DNA of 10,159 nt from an uncultured Alphaproteobacteria bacterium (lineage in GTDB: Bacteria; Pseudomonadota; Alphaproteobacteria; Micavibrionales; Micavibrionaceae), in assembly GCA_937124505.1 (NCBI GenBank), contig CAKZKV010000286.1, positions 1 through 10,159 of the forward strand, in the 5' to 3' direction. The notes beneath the pieces are model-generated. The model had not been told where the DNA came from and did not search any database. It saw nothing but the letters and a program-made list of their open reading frames with translations. Shown here in pieces: positions 1 to 8,774 of this stretch. Every line of letters begins with the position of its first letter. Position 1 is the first letter of the stretch. The position numbers were made by a program, and so were the translations under genes.

Positions 1-395
1 TCGTGAATCTGGTAGGGGGTTAACATAAAGTCCTTGCGTAAGAGCGGAAGGGTGACGGCCTGTTTAATCTCTTGCAAATAAGAATCCTGCCCTTGAAAAT
101 AAGGGGTGTCGGTCAGAACAGACAGGCAGGTGGCGCCGGCGGTTTCATAAGCTCTGGCAATGGTCACGGGATCAAAATCTTCGCGGATGACCCCTTTGGA
201 GGGGGAGGCCTTCTTGACTTCGGCGATCAGGGCCACATCTCCGGCTTGAGATGTCTCGTTCAGATGTTTTATAAAACCGCGGGGAGTTTCCTGAGTTTTA
301 ATGGCCTTTTGTAAGATATCAAGCGGGGTTGCGGATTGTTGTGACGCGACATGACACATTTTATCGGCGCATATACGGCTCAGAATATCGTTCAT
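1..395 (-). CDS. trpC: Indole-3-glycerol-phosphate synthase TrpC (N-terminal 131 residues, 3' end outside window)
   Basis: This enzyme of tryptophan synthesis closes the ring of carboxyphenylamino-deoxyribulose phosphate to indole-3-glycerol phosphate in the cytoplasm. The visible 131 residues contain the family signature [11 protein letters not shown] at about 58-68, with the expected catalytic Glu59 and Lys61. The strand [14 protein letters not shown] at about 118-131 carries the second catalytic lysine, Lys121. The ATG overlaps the trpD stop codon as ATGA (bases 392-395), which fixes the start and implies translational coupling behind trpD. The remaining half of the barrel lies beyond base 1. 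The family is certain from these motifs; nothing looks broken in the visible part. Confidence 0.96.
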   Translation of the reverse strand, partial: MNDILSRICADKMCHVASQQSATPLDILQKAIKTQETPRGFIKHLNETSQAGDVALIAEVKKASPSKGVIREDFDPVTIARAYETAGATCLSVLTDTPYFQGQDSYLQEIKQAVTLPLLRKDFMLTPYQIH

Positions 396-1405
396 GTCCA
401 GCCCTTGATAAAAGATTTGTAGCTTTCGAAATTTGTCAACGCGGCTTTGCTGTCAAGAGCTTCCGCTGCTTTTGATATTCCGTCTCGCAGACATGAGACG
501 GCCTCCGCCAGATACAGGACTGCGGCGGCATTAAACAGGACAATGTCTCTGTAGGCCGATTTTTCTCCCTTCAGCACGTTTTTCAAGGCAGCAGCATTAT
601 ACGCGGCATCTCCACCTTTGAGGTCTTCGGGCTTGCATGGAGATAGTCCGTAATGTTCCGGTGACAGAGAGCACTCTGCGATGGAACCGTCTTCGATCAG
701 GGCTGCAACATGCGTTTTATCGCTCAAGGTAATCTCATCCAGACCGTCTTCGCCGTGCACGACCCAGGCGCGTTTTGTGCCAAGAATTTTTAAGGCCTCT
801 GCCATGGGGCGGCACCATTTTTTATCATAGACTCCGATCAACTGGATTTTGGTTCCGGCGGGATTGGCCAGTGGGCCAAGCAGATTAAAAATGGTTGGAA
901 TGCCAAGATTTTTGCGGATCGGGCCGAGCGGTTTTAAAACCTGATGATGTCTGGGTGCCATTAAAAAGGCAAAGTTGAATTCTTTCAGAGTGCTTTCCAG
1001 CATTTCTTTCGGAACGTCAATGTTCACGCCCATGGCTTCCAAAACGTCGGCAGCACCGGATTTGGAACTGGCGGCGCGGTTGCCGTGTTTAGCCACAGGT
1101 ACACCGCATGCCGCACAAACAAGGGCGACCGCCGTAGAAATGTTATATGTGCCACTGACATCGCCACCCGTCCCGCAACAATCAACCGCATTTTCCGGGG
1201 CGTTCAGGCCGGAGGCATGTTCCCGGAGGTAGGCAGCCGCTGCCGCAATTTCTTCCGGGCTTTCTCCCTTTGCGGCCAGTCCCATCAAAAACGCGCCGAT
1301 GATTTCGGGAGGTGTCTCGCTTTTCAGTATGGTATCAAAGGCCTGCTTCATATCGTCTGGCGACAAATCCTGCCCGGTTTTCAGTTTGAGTAAAATATCT
1401 TTCAT
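392..1405 (-). CDS. trpD: Anthranilate phosphoribosyltransferase TrpD
   Basis: TrpD transfers the phosphoribosyl group of PRPP to anthranilate, the second step of the tryptophan branch. The 337-residue length is normal. Visible motifs are the PRPP-binding loop CGTGGD (about 77-82), the NIST segment (88-91), [11 protein letters not shown] (107-117) and the later PLANPAG stretch, all typical of an active family member. It overlaps trpC by 4 bases in an ATGA arrangement. Upstream, only 47 bp separate it from the divergent deacetylase gene, so any promoter must lie in that gap or inside the neighbour. The bases before the ATG (reading ...TTTATTTCCT on its strand) show no clear Shine-Dalgarno sequence. 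No trpE or trpG is next to it. Confidence 0.97.
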   Translation of the reverse strand: MKDILLKLKTGQDLSPDDMKQAFDTILKSETPPEIIGAFLMGLAAKGESPEEIAAAAAYLREHASGLNAPENAVDCCGTGGDVSGTYNISTAVALVCAACGVPVAKHGNRAASSKSGAADVLEAMGVNIDVPKEMLESTLKEFNFAFLMAPRHHQVLKPLGPIRKNLGIPTIFNLLGPLANPAGTKIQLIGVYDKKWCRPMAEALKILGTKRAWVVHGEDGLDEITLSDKTHVAALIEDGSIAECSLSPEHYGLSPCKPEDLKGGDAAYNAAALKNVLKGEKSAYRDIVLFNAAAVLYLAEAVSCLRDGISKAAEALDSKAALTNFESYKSFIKGWT

Positions 1406-1452
1406 AGGAAATAAAGTTTGCGGTTGCTGTATCTCTCACTTATCCTGATTTT

Positions 1453-2574
1453 ATGAAGAAAAAGCAAGCCTCTCTTATTCTTCCTCTGTACATTCTGTGT
1501 GCTTTTCTGTCTATCGGCCTTGCCGTCAGTTACGTTTTTCAGGATGCGGAAGAGGATGAAGCCCCTCCTGCCCCTGTTATCAGGATTGTCAAAACCGAGC
1601 CGGATATTACGGTTTTATCGCCCGGAGTTGAAGAGACTGTGATAGAAGAGTATGCCCAAAATCCGGATGAGGATGAGAAAAAAACGGAAGATTTCCCCGA
1701 TGCTGATGCTGCAGAGATATTTGAAAATGTTCTGTCAGTTTTCACGGAACTTGAGGAGCCGGAAAAGGTTGAACCTCTGAAACCCATTATTGTCAAAAGG
1801 GTTGCGCCCGAAGACCCCGCCTACGTTGTCATTATTATTGATGATATGGGCATTAACCGGAAATGGAGCCGGGAGATGAGCAAATTATCCGGGCCGCTGA
1901 CGCTTTCTTTTCTGCCTTATGCCGAAGATTTGCAGGCACAGGCCGATTATGCGAAGGCGCATCACCACCATCTGATGATGCATATGCCGATGGAAGCGCT
2001 GGGTGGAAAAATGGCGGCAACGCCGGGGCTTCTGAGGGTCAATGAAACGCAGGATGATTTCCTTGATGGTTTGTATCATAACCTGAATACCTTTGAGGGG
2101 TTTTACGGGATCAATAATCACATGGGCAGCCGGTTGACACAGGACAAAACCAAAATGATACTGGTTATGGATGCGTTGAAAGAGCAGGGGCTTTACTTTG
2201 TTGATTCACGCACTATCCATGATTCCGTTGCAGCAGACATGGCCGGTATGACCGGGCTTCCGTATCTGGTGCGGGATGTTTTTCTGGATCATGAAGACAA
2301 TCCGGAATATGTCCGTCAGTCTCTACAAAAGGTCGAGAGTCTTGCCTTGAAAAATGGGACAGCCATTGCGATTGGCCATCCCAAACAAGCCACATATGAT
2401 GCGCTGAAAGCATGGCTTCCGACGTTAAAAGAAAAAAATATACAGCTTATCGATGCCGGAACACTGATCCGGAAAAGTTATCCCGCCGTTCAATTGCATG
2501 CCTATCATAAAGCTGAGGAAAGGCCGCTTAACTCTGCGGCTGTCCATACAGTTGGTCGAGAAGGTGTTGATTAA
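1453..2574 (+). CDS. Divergent polysaccharide deacetylase family protein (YibQ/DUF610 type), membrane-anchored
   Basis: The 373-residue protein starts with a short basic head and one hydrophobic segment (about 7-29), likely a signal anchor. A very acidic, proline-rich linker (about 31-120) follows, then a NodB-like barrel domain from about 123 to 345. Motifs of the divergent deacetylase family are visible: IIIDDMG (127-133, Asp130/Asp131), HMPMEA (177-182), NNHMGSRLT (221-229), DSRT (251-254) and a late GHPK (about 308-311). These are the likely metal and active-site residues; the substrate is unknown, presumably an envelope polysaccharide or peptidoglycan. No good ribosome-binding site precedes the ATG. 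The last 15 codons are antisense to the end of ppiD. As I recall, this family more often sits beside an S41 peptidase and an EnvC-like gene, so the position here is unusual. Confidence 0.9.
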   Translation: MKKKQASLILPLYILCAFLSIGLAVSYVFQDAEEDEAPPAPVIRIVKTEPDITVLSPGVEETVIEEYAQNPDEDEKKTEDFPDADAAEIFENVLSVFTELEEPEKVEPLKPIIVKRVAPEDPAYVVIIIDDMGINRKWSREMSKLSGPLTLSFLPYAEDLQAQADYAKAHHHHLMMHMPMEALGGKMAATPGLLRVNETQDDFLDGLYHNLNTFEGFYGINNHMGSRLTQDKTKMILVMDALKEQGLYFVDSRTIHDSVAADMAGMTGLPYLVRDVFLDHEDNPEYVRQSLQKVESLALKNGTAIAIGHPKQATYDALKAWLPTLKEKNIQLIDAGTLIRKSYPAVQLHAYHKAEERPLNSAAVHTVGREGVD

Positions 2575-4417
2575 TCCGTACCGGAATTTCTTCGCTCAGG
2601 TAGTTGTAATAGGTTGAGAGCGTTGTGACGATGGCCATCTGCCGCGCTATTCTTTCCGCTTCTTCCGAAGGGGTATCAAGTTTTACCATTTTGGGTTCCG
2701 CGCTTTTCGCAATTACAAAACCGTTTGCATTTTGTGACAGCATGTATTTTCCCGGATCCGTTATAAATGCCCGCGCCCGCAGGTTGACGGAAATTTTCTC
2801 ATTGTCTTGCGCAGCGTCCGGAACACGTTTGACGTTCCTGGCGACGTCAATTTGCTGCTTGGTATCTGTGGATATTTTTTGCAGCGTAATTTCCCCGTTT
2901 TCCAGTTTATTCAGGTAATCCTGCGCAATTTCCTGATTTTTGGCGCGCTTACGGCTGGCGATCAGGCGTTGTTCAATCTGCTCACGAACCTCTTCATATG
3001 GCTTGATGCTTTCCGGCGTGATTTGTGTGTCTTTTAACAAGGCGAGTTGCCCATTCTGCAATTCTAGAGTTTGGGAAATTTCATCCTCATACAGGTTGAA
3101 CAGTGTATCAATAATATCGCTCTGATCCTGTTCAAAGGATTTAAGTCCCTCTTTTCCATCGGTTGTCAGGCCGAACTGGTCGATGGGCGGGATGTCCATG
3201 ATTTCCATTTTAAAATCGGTTGCCACATCCGCCAGCGCATCTCCTTCGTCGATCCGGTTGTTAATCGTGTCGATTGTATCAATGAAAGCCTCACGTTGTT
3301 GATTCTTTTTCAGGATCAGTAAGATGGTATCTTTGACATCTTCAAACGGGCGGTAGGAGGTGTCCACATCTCCCAAATCGTTAATAATATGCCACCCTAG
3401 CGGGCTTTCGACGGGGCCGCGAATATCAGGGGCTCCTTCTTCTTCCGGGAAGATAATGTCTTTCAGAACGTCTGGCGCCTTGCCGTCCTGATAGACGTTC
3501 TCCCCCCGGTATTGATCGCCCGACGCTTCCTGAAAAGAAGTTCCTGATTCTGTTGCTTCCAGGGCTTTTCTGGCCTCTTCTTCAGTTTCAAAAATGGCCT
3601 GTTCGACTTTGCGCCCTGCCGGAATATCATAGCGATTTTTATTGTCCTCATAATATTGCAACGCGTCTTTTTCTGTAGGTTCCGCCCCATAAGAGATGTT
3701 TTCCGGGTCAAGAACGGCAATCGTAAATCCCCGGCGTTCCGGGATGCGGTATTCGAGCTTGGAGGTCTCATAGAGTTCTTTGAGTTCGTCTTCTGTTGGC
3801 GGGTTATCAATGCTGATCCGCTCATTGGGAAGATTAATGTAGGTAATGTCCCGTGTTTCATTCTGATAACGCAGAAGTTCCTGCGACAACAAAGTTGGCG
3901 CTGTATCAACACCGCTTAGAATCGCTTGCTTTAGAAGGCTGGATGTCAGATCCCGGCGCAGGGCGCTGACAAAACTTTCTTCCGTGATGCCTTGCTGTAT
4001 TAACATTTGCGTCAGGGCCTGCTGTGCGGTTGTGTCCTGGGTAATGTAAGGTTCTACAAACCTGTGGAGTTCTTTGGCAACGGCCTCGTCCGGGGTTTGG
4101 ATACCAAGGTTTCGGGATGCCTGGGCAAATATGATGTCCTGCGTGTAGCGATTCAGAATGTCATGAACCTGCCCGGTCTGGTAGGCATCCTGCACGTTGA
4201 TGCGCTGACGGATCAAAGAGCTTCGCAAGAAACGGTCAAATTCGTGGTAGGGCACGCCTTCCGATCCAACGTTGGCAACACTGGTAGAACTGATGCCGTC
4301 GCGAAAGAATCCGCCAACATCCGTTAATACAAGTCCGGCAACGGCCATAAACAAAAAGCCGACCAGAATAAATTTTGAAAAGCCACCTTTGGCACCGTCA
4401 CTTAGTTTTTGAAGCAT
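2528..4417 (-). CDS. ppiD: PpiD/SurA-type peptidylprolyl isomerase, inner-membrane-anchored periplasmic chaperone
   Basis: The 629-residue protein has the PpiD layout. A short cytoplasmic head is followed by one membrane segment (about 14-33), a SurA-like N-terminal helical chaperone region (about 45-190), a parvulin-like domain (about 263-352, ending in SPLGWHIINDL) and a long helical C-terminal part. Such proteins assist folding of exported proteins at the periplasmic face of the membrane. The parvulin domain is divergent and may be non-catalytic, as in several PpiD proteins. A GGGA sequence about 8 bases before the ATG can serve as ribosome-binding site. The upstream region is short: the terminal repeat of a GxxExxY unit begins 22 bases before the start codon. 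The 3' end overlaps the convergent deacetylase gene by 47 bases. Confidence 0.92.
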   Translation of the reverse strand: MLQKLSDGAKGGFSKFILVGFLFMAVAGLVLTDVGGFFRDGISSTSVANVGSEGVPYHEFDRFLRSSLIRQRINVQDAYQTGQVHDILNRYTQDIIFAQASRNLGIQTPDEAVAKELHRFVEPYITQDTTAQQALTQMLIQQGITEESFVSALRRDLTSSLLKQAILSGVDTAPTLLSQELLRYQNETRDITYINLPNERISIDNPPTEDELKELYETSKLEYRIPERRGFTIAVLDPENISYGAEPTEKDALQYYEDNKNRYDIPAGRKVEQAIFETEEEARKALEATESGTSFQEASGDQYRGENVYQDGKAPDVLKDIIFPEEEGAPDIRGPVESPLGWHIINDLGDVDTSYRPFEDVKDTILLILKKNQQREAFIDTIDTINNRIDEGDALADVATDFKMEIMDIPPIDQFGLTTDGKEGLKSFEQDQSDIIDTLFNLYEDEISQTLELQNGQLALLKDTQITPESIKPYEEVREQIEQRLIASRKRAKNQEIAQDYLNKLENGEITLQKISTDTKQQIDVARNVKRVPDAAQDNEKISVNLRARAFITDPGKYMLSQNANGFVIAKSAEPKMVKLDTPSEEAERIARQMAIVTTLSTYYNYLSEEIPVRINQHLLDQLYGQPQS

Positions 4418-4439
4418 TTTTTATCCCAATAAATTTTTT

Positions 4440-4468
4440 TACCACGAAATCACAAAATCACGAAAAGT
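4440..4468 (+). repeat. Left terminal inverted repeat of GxxExxY unit 1
   Basis: The sequence starts TACCACGAAATCAC and contains a loose 8-base period of CGAAATCA-like units. Its reverse complement matches bases 4871-4899 at about 24 of 29 positions, with the outer 10 bases identical. The stop codon of the enclosed gene lies at its inner edge. Confidence 0.65.
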
Positions 4469-4872
4469 CAAAGGATGACACGTTTTATTCCTTGACCAAT
4501 ATTCAAGGTATTAAAGTTAATTAAAAATCCAAGCCTTTTATCAACTAACCTCATATATGTCATGATTTGTGATTTATGAAGAGGTAAAAGGTTTTCAACA
4601 CATTTCAATTCAACAACAATTTCATTTTCGACTAAGAGGTCTAGTTTGTAATCAAGCTTTAAATCATGATGTTCAAAAAAAATGTGAACGGGTTTTTGTC
4701 GTTCAAATAGAATTTTTTCATCTTCCAGTGCTTTACAGAATGCCTCTTCATATATGCGTTCTGTGAGACCCGGGCCAAAATATTTATGAACTCTAAAAGC
4801 GCAATTTACAATTTTTGTAGCAAGGTTTTCTACATCGTTCGCTAATTCTGATCGAATATAGTTTAAAGCCAT
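4468..4872 (-). CDS. GxxExxY family protein (PD-(D/E)XK-like), copy 1
   Basis: The name-giving motif is visible as GLTERIY at residues 35-41. Downstream is a PD-(D/E)XK-like core: Asp78, then Glu88 and Lys90 in VELK, followed by a Q-containing helix (about 98-106) and the strand GFLINF. This suggests a nuclease fold, but the family has no established function. Counted from the ATG at 4872 the protein has 134 residues, normal for the family. An upstream in-frame ATG at 4902 (and a TTG at 4905) would add residues MYHENTKKRK, which are simply the translated terminal repeat; I prefer 4872 but cannot exclude 4902. No convincing ribosome-binding site precedes either. The gene exactly fills the space between two inverted repeats and is AT-rich compared with ppiD and tpiA. 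Confidence 0.85.
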   Translation of the reverse strand: MALNYIRSELANDVENLATKIVNCAFRVHKYFGPGLTERIYEEAFCKALEDEKILFERQKPVHIFFEHHDLKLDYKLDLLVENEIVVELKCVENLLPLHKSQIMTYMRLVDKRLGFLINFNTLNIGQGIKRVIL

Positions 4873-4899
4873 TTTTCGTTTTTTCGTGTTTTCGTGGTA
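4871..4899 (-). repeat. Right terminal inverted repeat of GxxExxY unit 1
   Basis: Read on the minus strand this begins TACCACGAAAACACG and shows an 8-base period of CGAAAACA/CGAAAAAA units. It pairs with 4440-4468. The preferred start codon of the GxxExxY gene (4872-4870) touches its inner edge. Confidence 0.65.
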
Positions 4900-4979
4900 C
4901 ATCAATTTGATAAAGATATTTCAAAACTCTGGCAAGAGGTGATTGCAATTCATTGAAAGCCACGTTACATATGTTCCTC

Positions 4980-5723
4980 ATGAAAAAACTGATAGCCGGA
5001 AACTGGAAAATGAATGGCGGTGCGCGTGAAGGCACGACACTTGCCCGTGACATCGCGCAACATGTAAACGAAAAACTGCGTGCGAAAGCTGATATATTGA
5101 TTTGTCCTCCCTTTATTAATATGGAAGGCGTTCAATTTGAGTGTGAGGAAGCTGAAATCGCCGTGGGCGCACAGGATTGCTCAGATCAGGACAATGGTGC
5201 CTACACCGGACAGATCTCTGCGGGCATGTTGGCAGAGGCGCAGTGTGAGTATGTTATCTTAGGGCATTCCGAACGCCGCGCCTATCAGAATGAGAGTGAT
5301 GATCTGGTTGCCCGCAAGGCCGTGAAAGCACATGAGAATGATCTGGTCACAATTATCTGCGTCGGGGAGTCCGAAGCCGAGCGTGATGCTGGTCAGGAAG
5401 AAGATATCGTTGGCAAGCAACTGGAGGCTTCTGTGCCCGCGTGTGCAACGGCGGAGAATACGGTCATTGCCTATGAGCCGGTCTGGGCGATCGGGACGGG
5501 AAAAACTGCTTCAACGGATGATATCCGCGCGATGCACGCCTTCATTCGGGCACAGTTGCAAAAGCGTTTTGAAGACGGCGGCAAGTTTCGCATTTTGTAT
5601 GGCGGGTCTGTTAAGCCGGGGAATGCTTCAGAAATTTTTGCCGTGCCGAATGTAAACGGGGCTTTGGTCGGCGGCGCAAGTTTAAAGGCGGATGATTTCC
5701 TGGAAATTATTCGCGCAGCGTGA
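4980..5723 (+). CDS. tpiA: Triose-phosphate isomerase TpiA
   Basis: TpiA interconverts dihydroxyacetone phosphate and glyceraldehyde 3-phosphate in glycolysis and gluconeogenesis. All catalytic motifs are present in the 247-residue protein: AGNWKMNG with Lys10, GHSERR with the electrophile His96, YEPVWAIGTGK with the base Glu166, and the phosphate-binding GGSVKPGN and GALVGGASL near the end. The start at 4980 gives the family-typical MKKLIAGNWKMN. In-frame starts at 4971 (ATG) and 4953 (TTG, with AGAGG 13 bases upstream) would add 3 or 9 residues and cannot be fully excluded, because 4980 has no clear ribosome-binding site. The gene heads the tpiA-secG-pyrG group but is bracketed by two GxxExxY units. 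The second unit begins 8 bases after its stop codon. Confidence 0.97.
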   Translation: MKKLIAGNWKMNGGAREGTTLARDIAQHVNEKLRAKADILICPPFINMEGVQFECEEAEIAVGAQDCSDQDNGAYTGQISAGMLAEAQCEYVILGHSERRAYQNESDDLVARKAVKAHENDLVTIICVGESEAERDAGQEEDIVGKQLEASVPACATAENTVIAYEPVWAIGTGKTASTDDIRAMHAFIRAQLQKRFEDGGKFRILYGGSVKPGNASEIFAVPNVNGALVGGASLKADDFLEIIRAA

Positions 5724-5730
5724 TCATTGA

Positions 5731-5760
5731 ACCGCGAATGAACACGAATAAACACGAATG
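5731..5760 (+). repeat. Left terminal inverted repeat of GxxExxY unit 2
   Basis: The repeat reads ACCG followed by three CGAAT-type units with a regular 10-base period (CGAATGAACA, CGAATAAACA, CGAATG). Its inner 10 bases AACACGAATG and outer 5 bases match the reverse complement of 6147-6176 exactly; 24 of 30 positions match overall. Confidence 0.65.
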
Positions 5761-5764
5761 TGAT

Positions 5765-6172
5765 ATGGCTGAAACAATACTTTTTAAAGATGAGATTTAT
5801 GAGATTGCTGGCGCGGCGATGTCAGTTTTAAATCATTTGGGGCATGGTTTTAATGAAAAGGTGTATGAAAATGCGTTGGCGATTGAACTAAAAAATAAAA
5901 ATATTTCATTTCAAAAACAAAAACCGTATGAAATATTCTATCGAAATGAGTTGGTAGGAACGTATATTCCTGATTTTGTAGTTGAAAATAAAATTATATT
6001 GGAATTAAAAACTATAGAGAACATTACCAACCATGAAAAAGGGCAGGTTATACACTATTTAAAAACAACCCATCTTTCATTGGGGTTAATATTAAATTTT
6101 AAACATGCAAAACTTGAATGGCAGGCAGCGAATAGTGCTGGAAAATCATTCGTGTTAATTTGCGTCTATTAG
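5765..6172 (+). CDS. GxxExxY family protein (PD-(D/E)XK-like), copy 2
   Basis: The motif appears as GFNEKVY at residues 28-34. The nuclease-like core shows PDF with Asp70, then Glu80 and Lys82 in LELK, the same spacing as in copy 1, followed by a GQVIHYL helix and the strand LGLILNF. Counted from the ATG at 5765 the protein has 135 residues. An upstream in-frame ATG at 5738 would add MNTNKHECD, a translation of the terminal repeat, and a GTG at 5720 overlaps the tpiA stop; ribosome-binding sites are weak for all. Outside the motifs the two GxxExxY proteins differ widely, so they look like separate acquisitions, not a tandem copy. The stop codon lies inside the right repeat. Function is unknown; a nuclease role is inference. 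Confidence 0.84.
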   Translation: MAETILFKDEIYEIAGAAMSVLNHLGHGFNEKVYENALAIELKNKNISFQKQKPYEIFYRNELVGTYIPDFVVENKIILELKTIENITNHEKGQVIHYLKTTHLSLGLILNFKHAKLEWQAANSAGKSFVLICVY

Positions 6173-6176
6173 CGGT
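6147..6176 (-). repeat. Right terminal inverted repeat of GxxExxY unit 2
   Basis: Inverted partner of 5731-5760. It contains the stop codon of the GxxExxY gene (6170-6172) and ends 9 bases before the secG start codon, so the leader of secG immediately abuts the unit. Confidence 0.6.
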
Positions 6177-6185
6177 AAAGAAAAC

Positions 6186-8289
<2,104 letters not shown>

Positions 8290-8304
8290 TAAAAATACTT
8301 GACA

Positions 8305-8326
8305 ATGATAGCATATATGATAGCAT
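8305..8326 (+). promoter_or_regulatory. Probable toxin-antitoxin operator (two direct TGATAGCA boxes)
   Basis: The 10-mer ATGATAGCAT occurs twice (8305-8314 and 8317-8326) with a 12-base period, ending 4 bases before the toxin ATG. A perfect -35 element TTGACA precedes it at 8299-8304. The -10 is unclear: TAGCAT (8321-8326, 16-base spacer) or CATTAT (8324-8329, 19-base spacer). The core TGATAGCA equals, as I recall, the half-site bound by the ribbon-helix-helix antitoxin FitA of Neisseria, there arranged as an inverted repeat. Autoregulation by the downstream antitoxin is inferred. Confidence 0.6.
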
Positions 8327-8330
8327 TATT

Positions 8331-8774
8331 ATGAGAGTCGTTTTAGATACGAATGTTTTTATCAGTTCCCTGATACGGGGGGACGGGGTCAACAGACGGG
8401 TTCTTGAAATGGCTTTCGAAGGGCAAATCACACCGGTGATGGGGGATGCGCTCTATTTTGAATATGAAAGTGTGATGATGCGGGACGATTTATTTGAAAA
8501 CAGTTTGTTAAATGCTACGGAACGAAGTGAATTTCTGGATGCCTTATGTTCCGTGTCAGAATGGGTGGAAGTTTACTATAAATGGCGTCCGAATTTGCGG
8601 GACGAAGCCGATAACCATGTTCTGGAACTGGCTTTATCAGGTAACGCTCCGATTATTATCAGTTCAAATTTAAAGGATTTTCGTGGGGGGGATCTTGATA
8701 TGCCGGACGTGCGTGTCATAAACCCCGTCGAATTTATCCGTCAGCAAAAAGGACACTCAAAATGGCAACATTAA
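8331..8774 (+). CDS. PIN-domain toxin of a type II toxin-antitoxin pair (COG1569-like)
   Basis: PIN-domain toxins are Mg-dependent ribonucleases. The 147-residue product opens with the first PIN strand, VVLDTNVFISSLI, carrying Asp6. It then has Glu44/Glu46 in the second acidic region, RDEADN (Asp91/Asp94), and a closing SSNLKDF (Asp116), so the acidic active site appears complete. The layout fits the PIN family called putative toxin component (COG1569). The ATG at 8331 places the strand at the N-terminus as usual. A GTG at 8286 overlapping the pyrG stop would add 15 atypical residues and would put the operator inside the gene. There is no ribosome-binding site before 8331, so initiation may be leaderless. 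It overlaps the antitoxin gene by 13 bases, with the toxin first. The RNA target is unknown. Confidence 0.86.
   Translation: MRVVLDTNVFISSLIRGDGVNRRVLEMAFEGQITPVMGDALYFEYESVMMRDDLFENSLLNATERSEFLDALCSVSEWVEVYYKWRPNLRDEADNHVLELALSGNAPIIISSNLKDFRGGDLDMPDVRVINPVEFIRQQKGHSKWQH

Larger units (their letters stand above)
4440..4899. mobile_element. Putative inverted-repeat GxxExxY unit 1
   Basis: This compact unit of about 460 bp consists of almost nothing but one GxxExxY gene and a terminal inverted repeat at each end (4440-4468 and 4871-4899, 24 of 29 positions matching by my alignment). It lies in the divergent gap between ppiD and tpiA. It is clearly AT-rich: bases 4621-4680 contain 17 G or C, against 35 of 60 in a tpiA stretch (5161-5220). 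I saw no target-site duplication and no transposase. That it moves as a unit is inference from the repeats, the composition and the presence of a second similar unit on the other side of tpiA. Confidence 0.5.
5731..6176. mobile_element. Putative inverted-repeat GxxExxY unit 2
   Basis: This second compact unit of about 446 bp again contains one GxxExxY gene between terminal inverted repeats (5731-5760 and 6147-6176, 24 of 30 positions matching). It fills almost the whole gap between tpiA and secG: 7 bases separate it from the tpiA stop and 9 from the secG start. It is very AT-rich (11 G or C in bases 5881-5940). The outer bases ACCGCGAA resemble the ACCACGAA end of unit 1. No transposase or target-site duplication is visible, so mobility is inferred. 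Confidence 0.5.

Noticed and set aside
72..314. 80-codon plus-strand open frame at the window start
   Set aside because: Antisense to trpC, whose catalytic motifs are encoded on the minus strand at the same bases.
3463..3912. 149-codon open frame on the minus strand inside ppiD
   Set aside because: It lies wholly within ppiD in another frame of the same strand, resembles no family, and ppiD is continuous and well supported there.
4430..4910. Target-site duplications around the GxxExxY units
   Set aside because: Flanks of both units (around 4440/4899 and 5731/6176) were compared by eye and share no convincing short repeat.
8305..8326. Direct repeats as part of a CRISPR array
   Set aside because: Only two 10-base units with a 2-base spacer; far too short, and they fit an operator.
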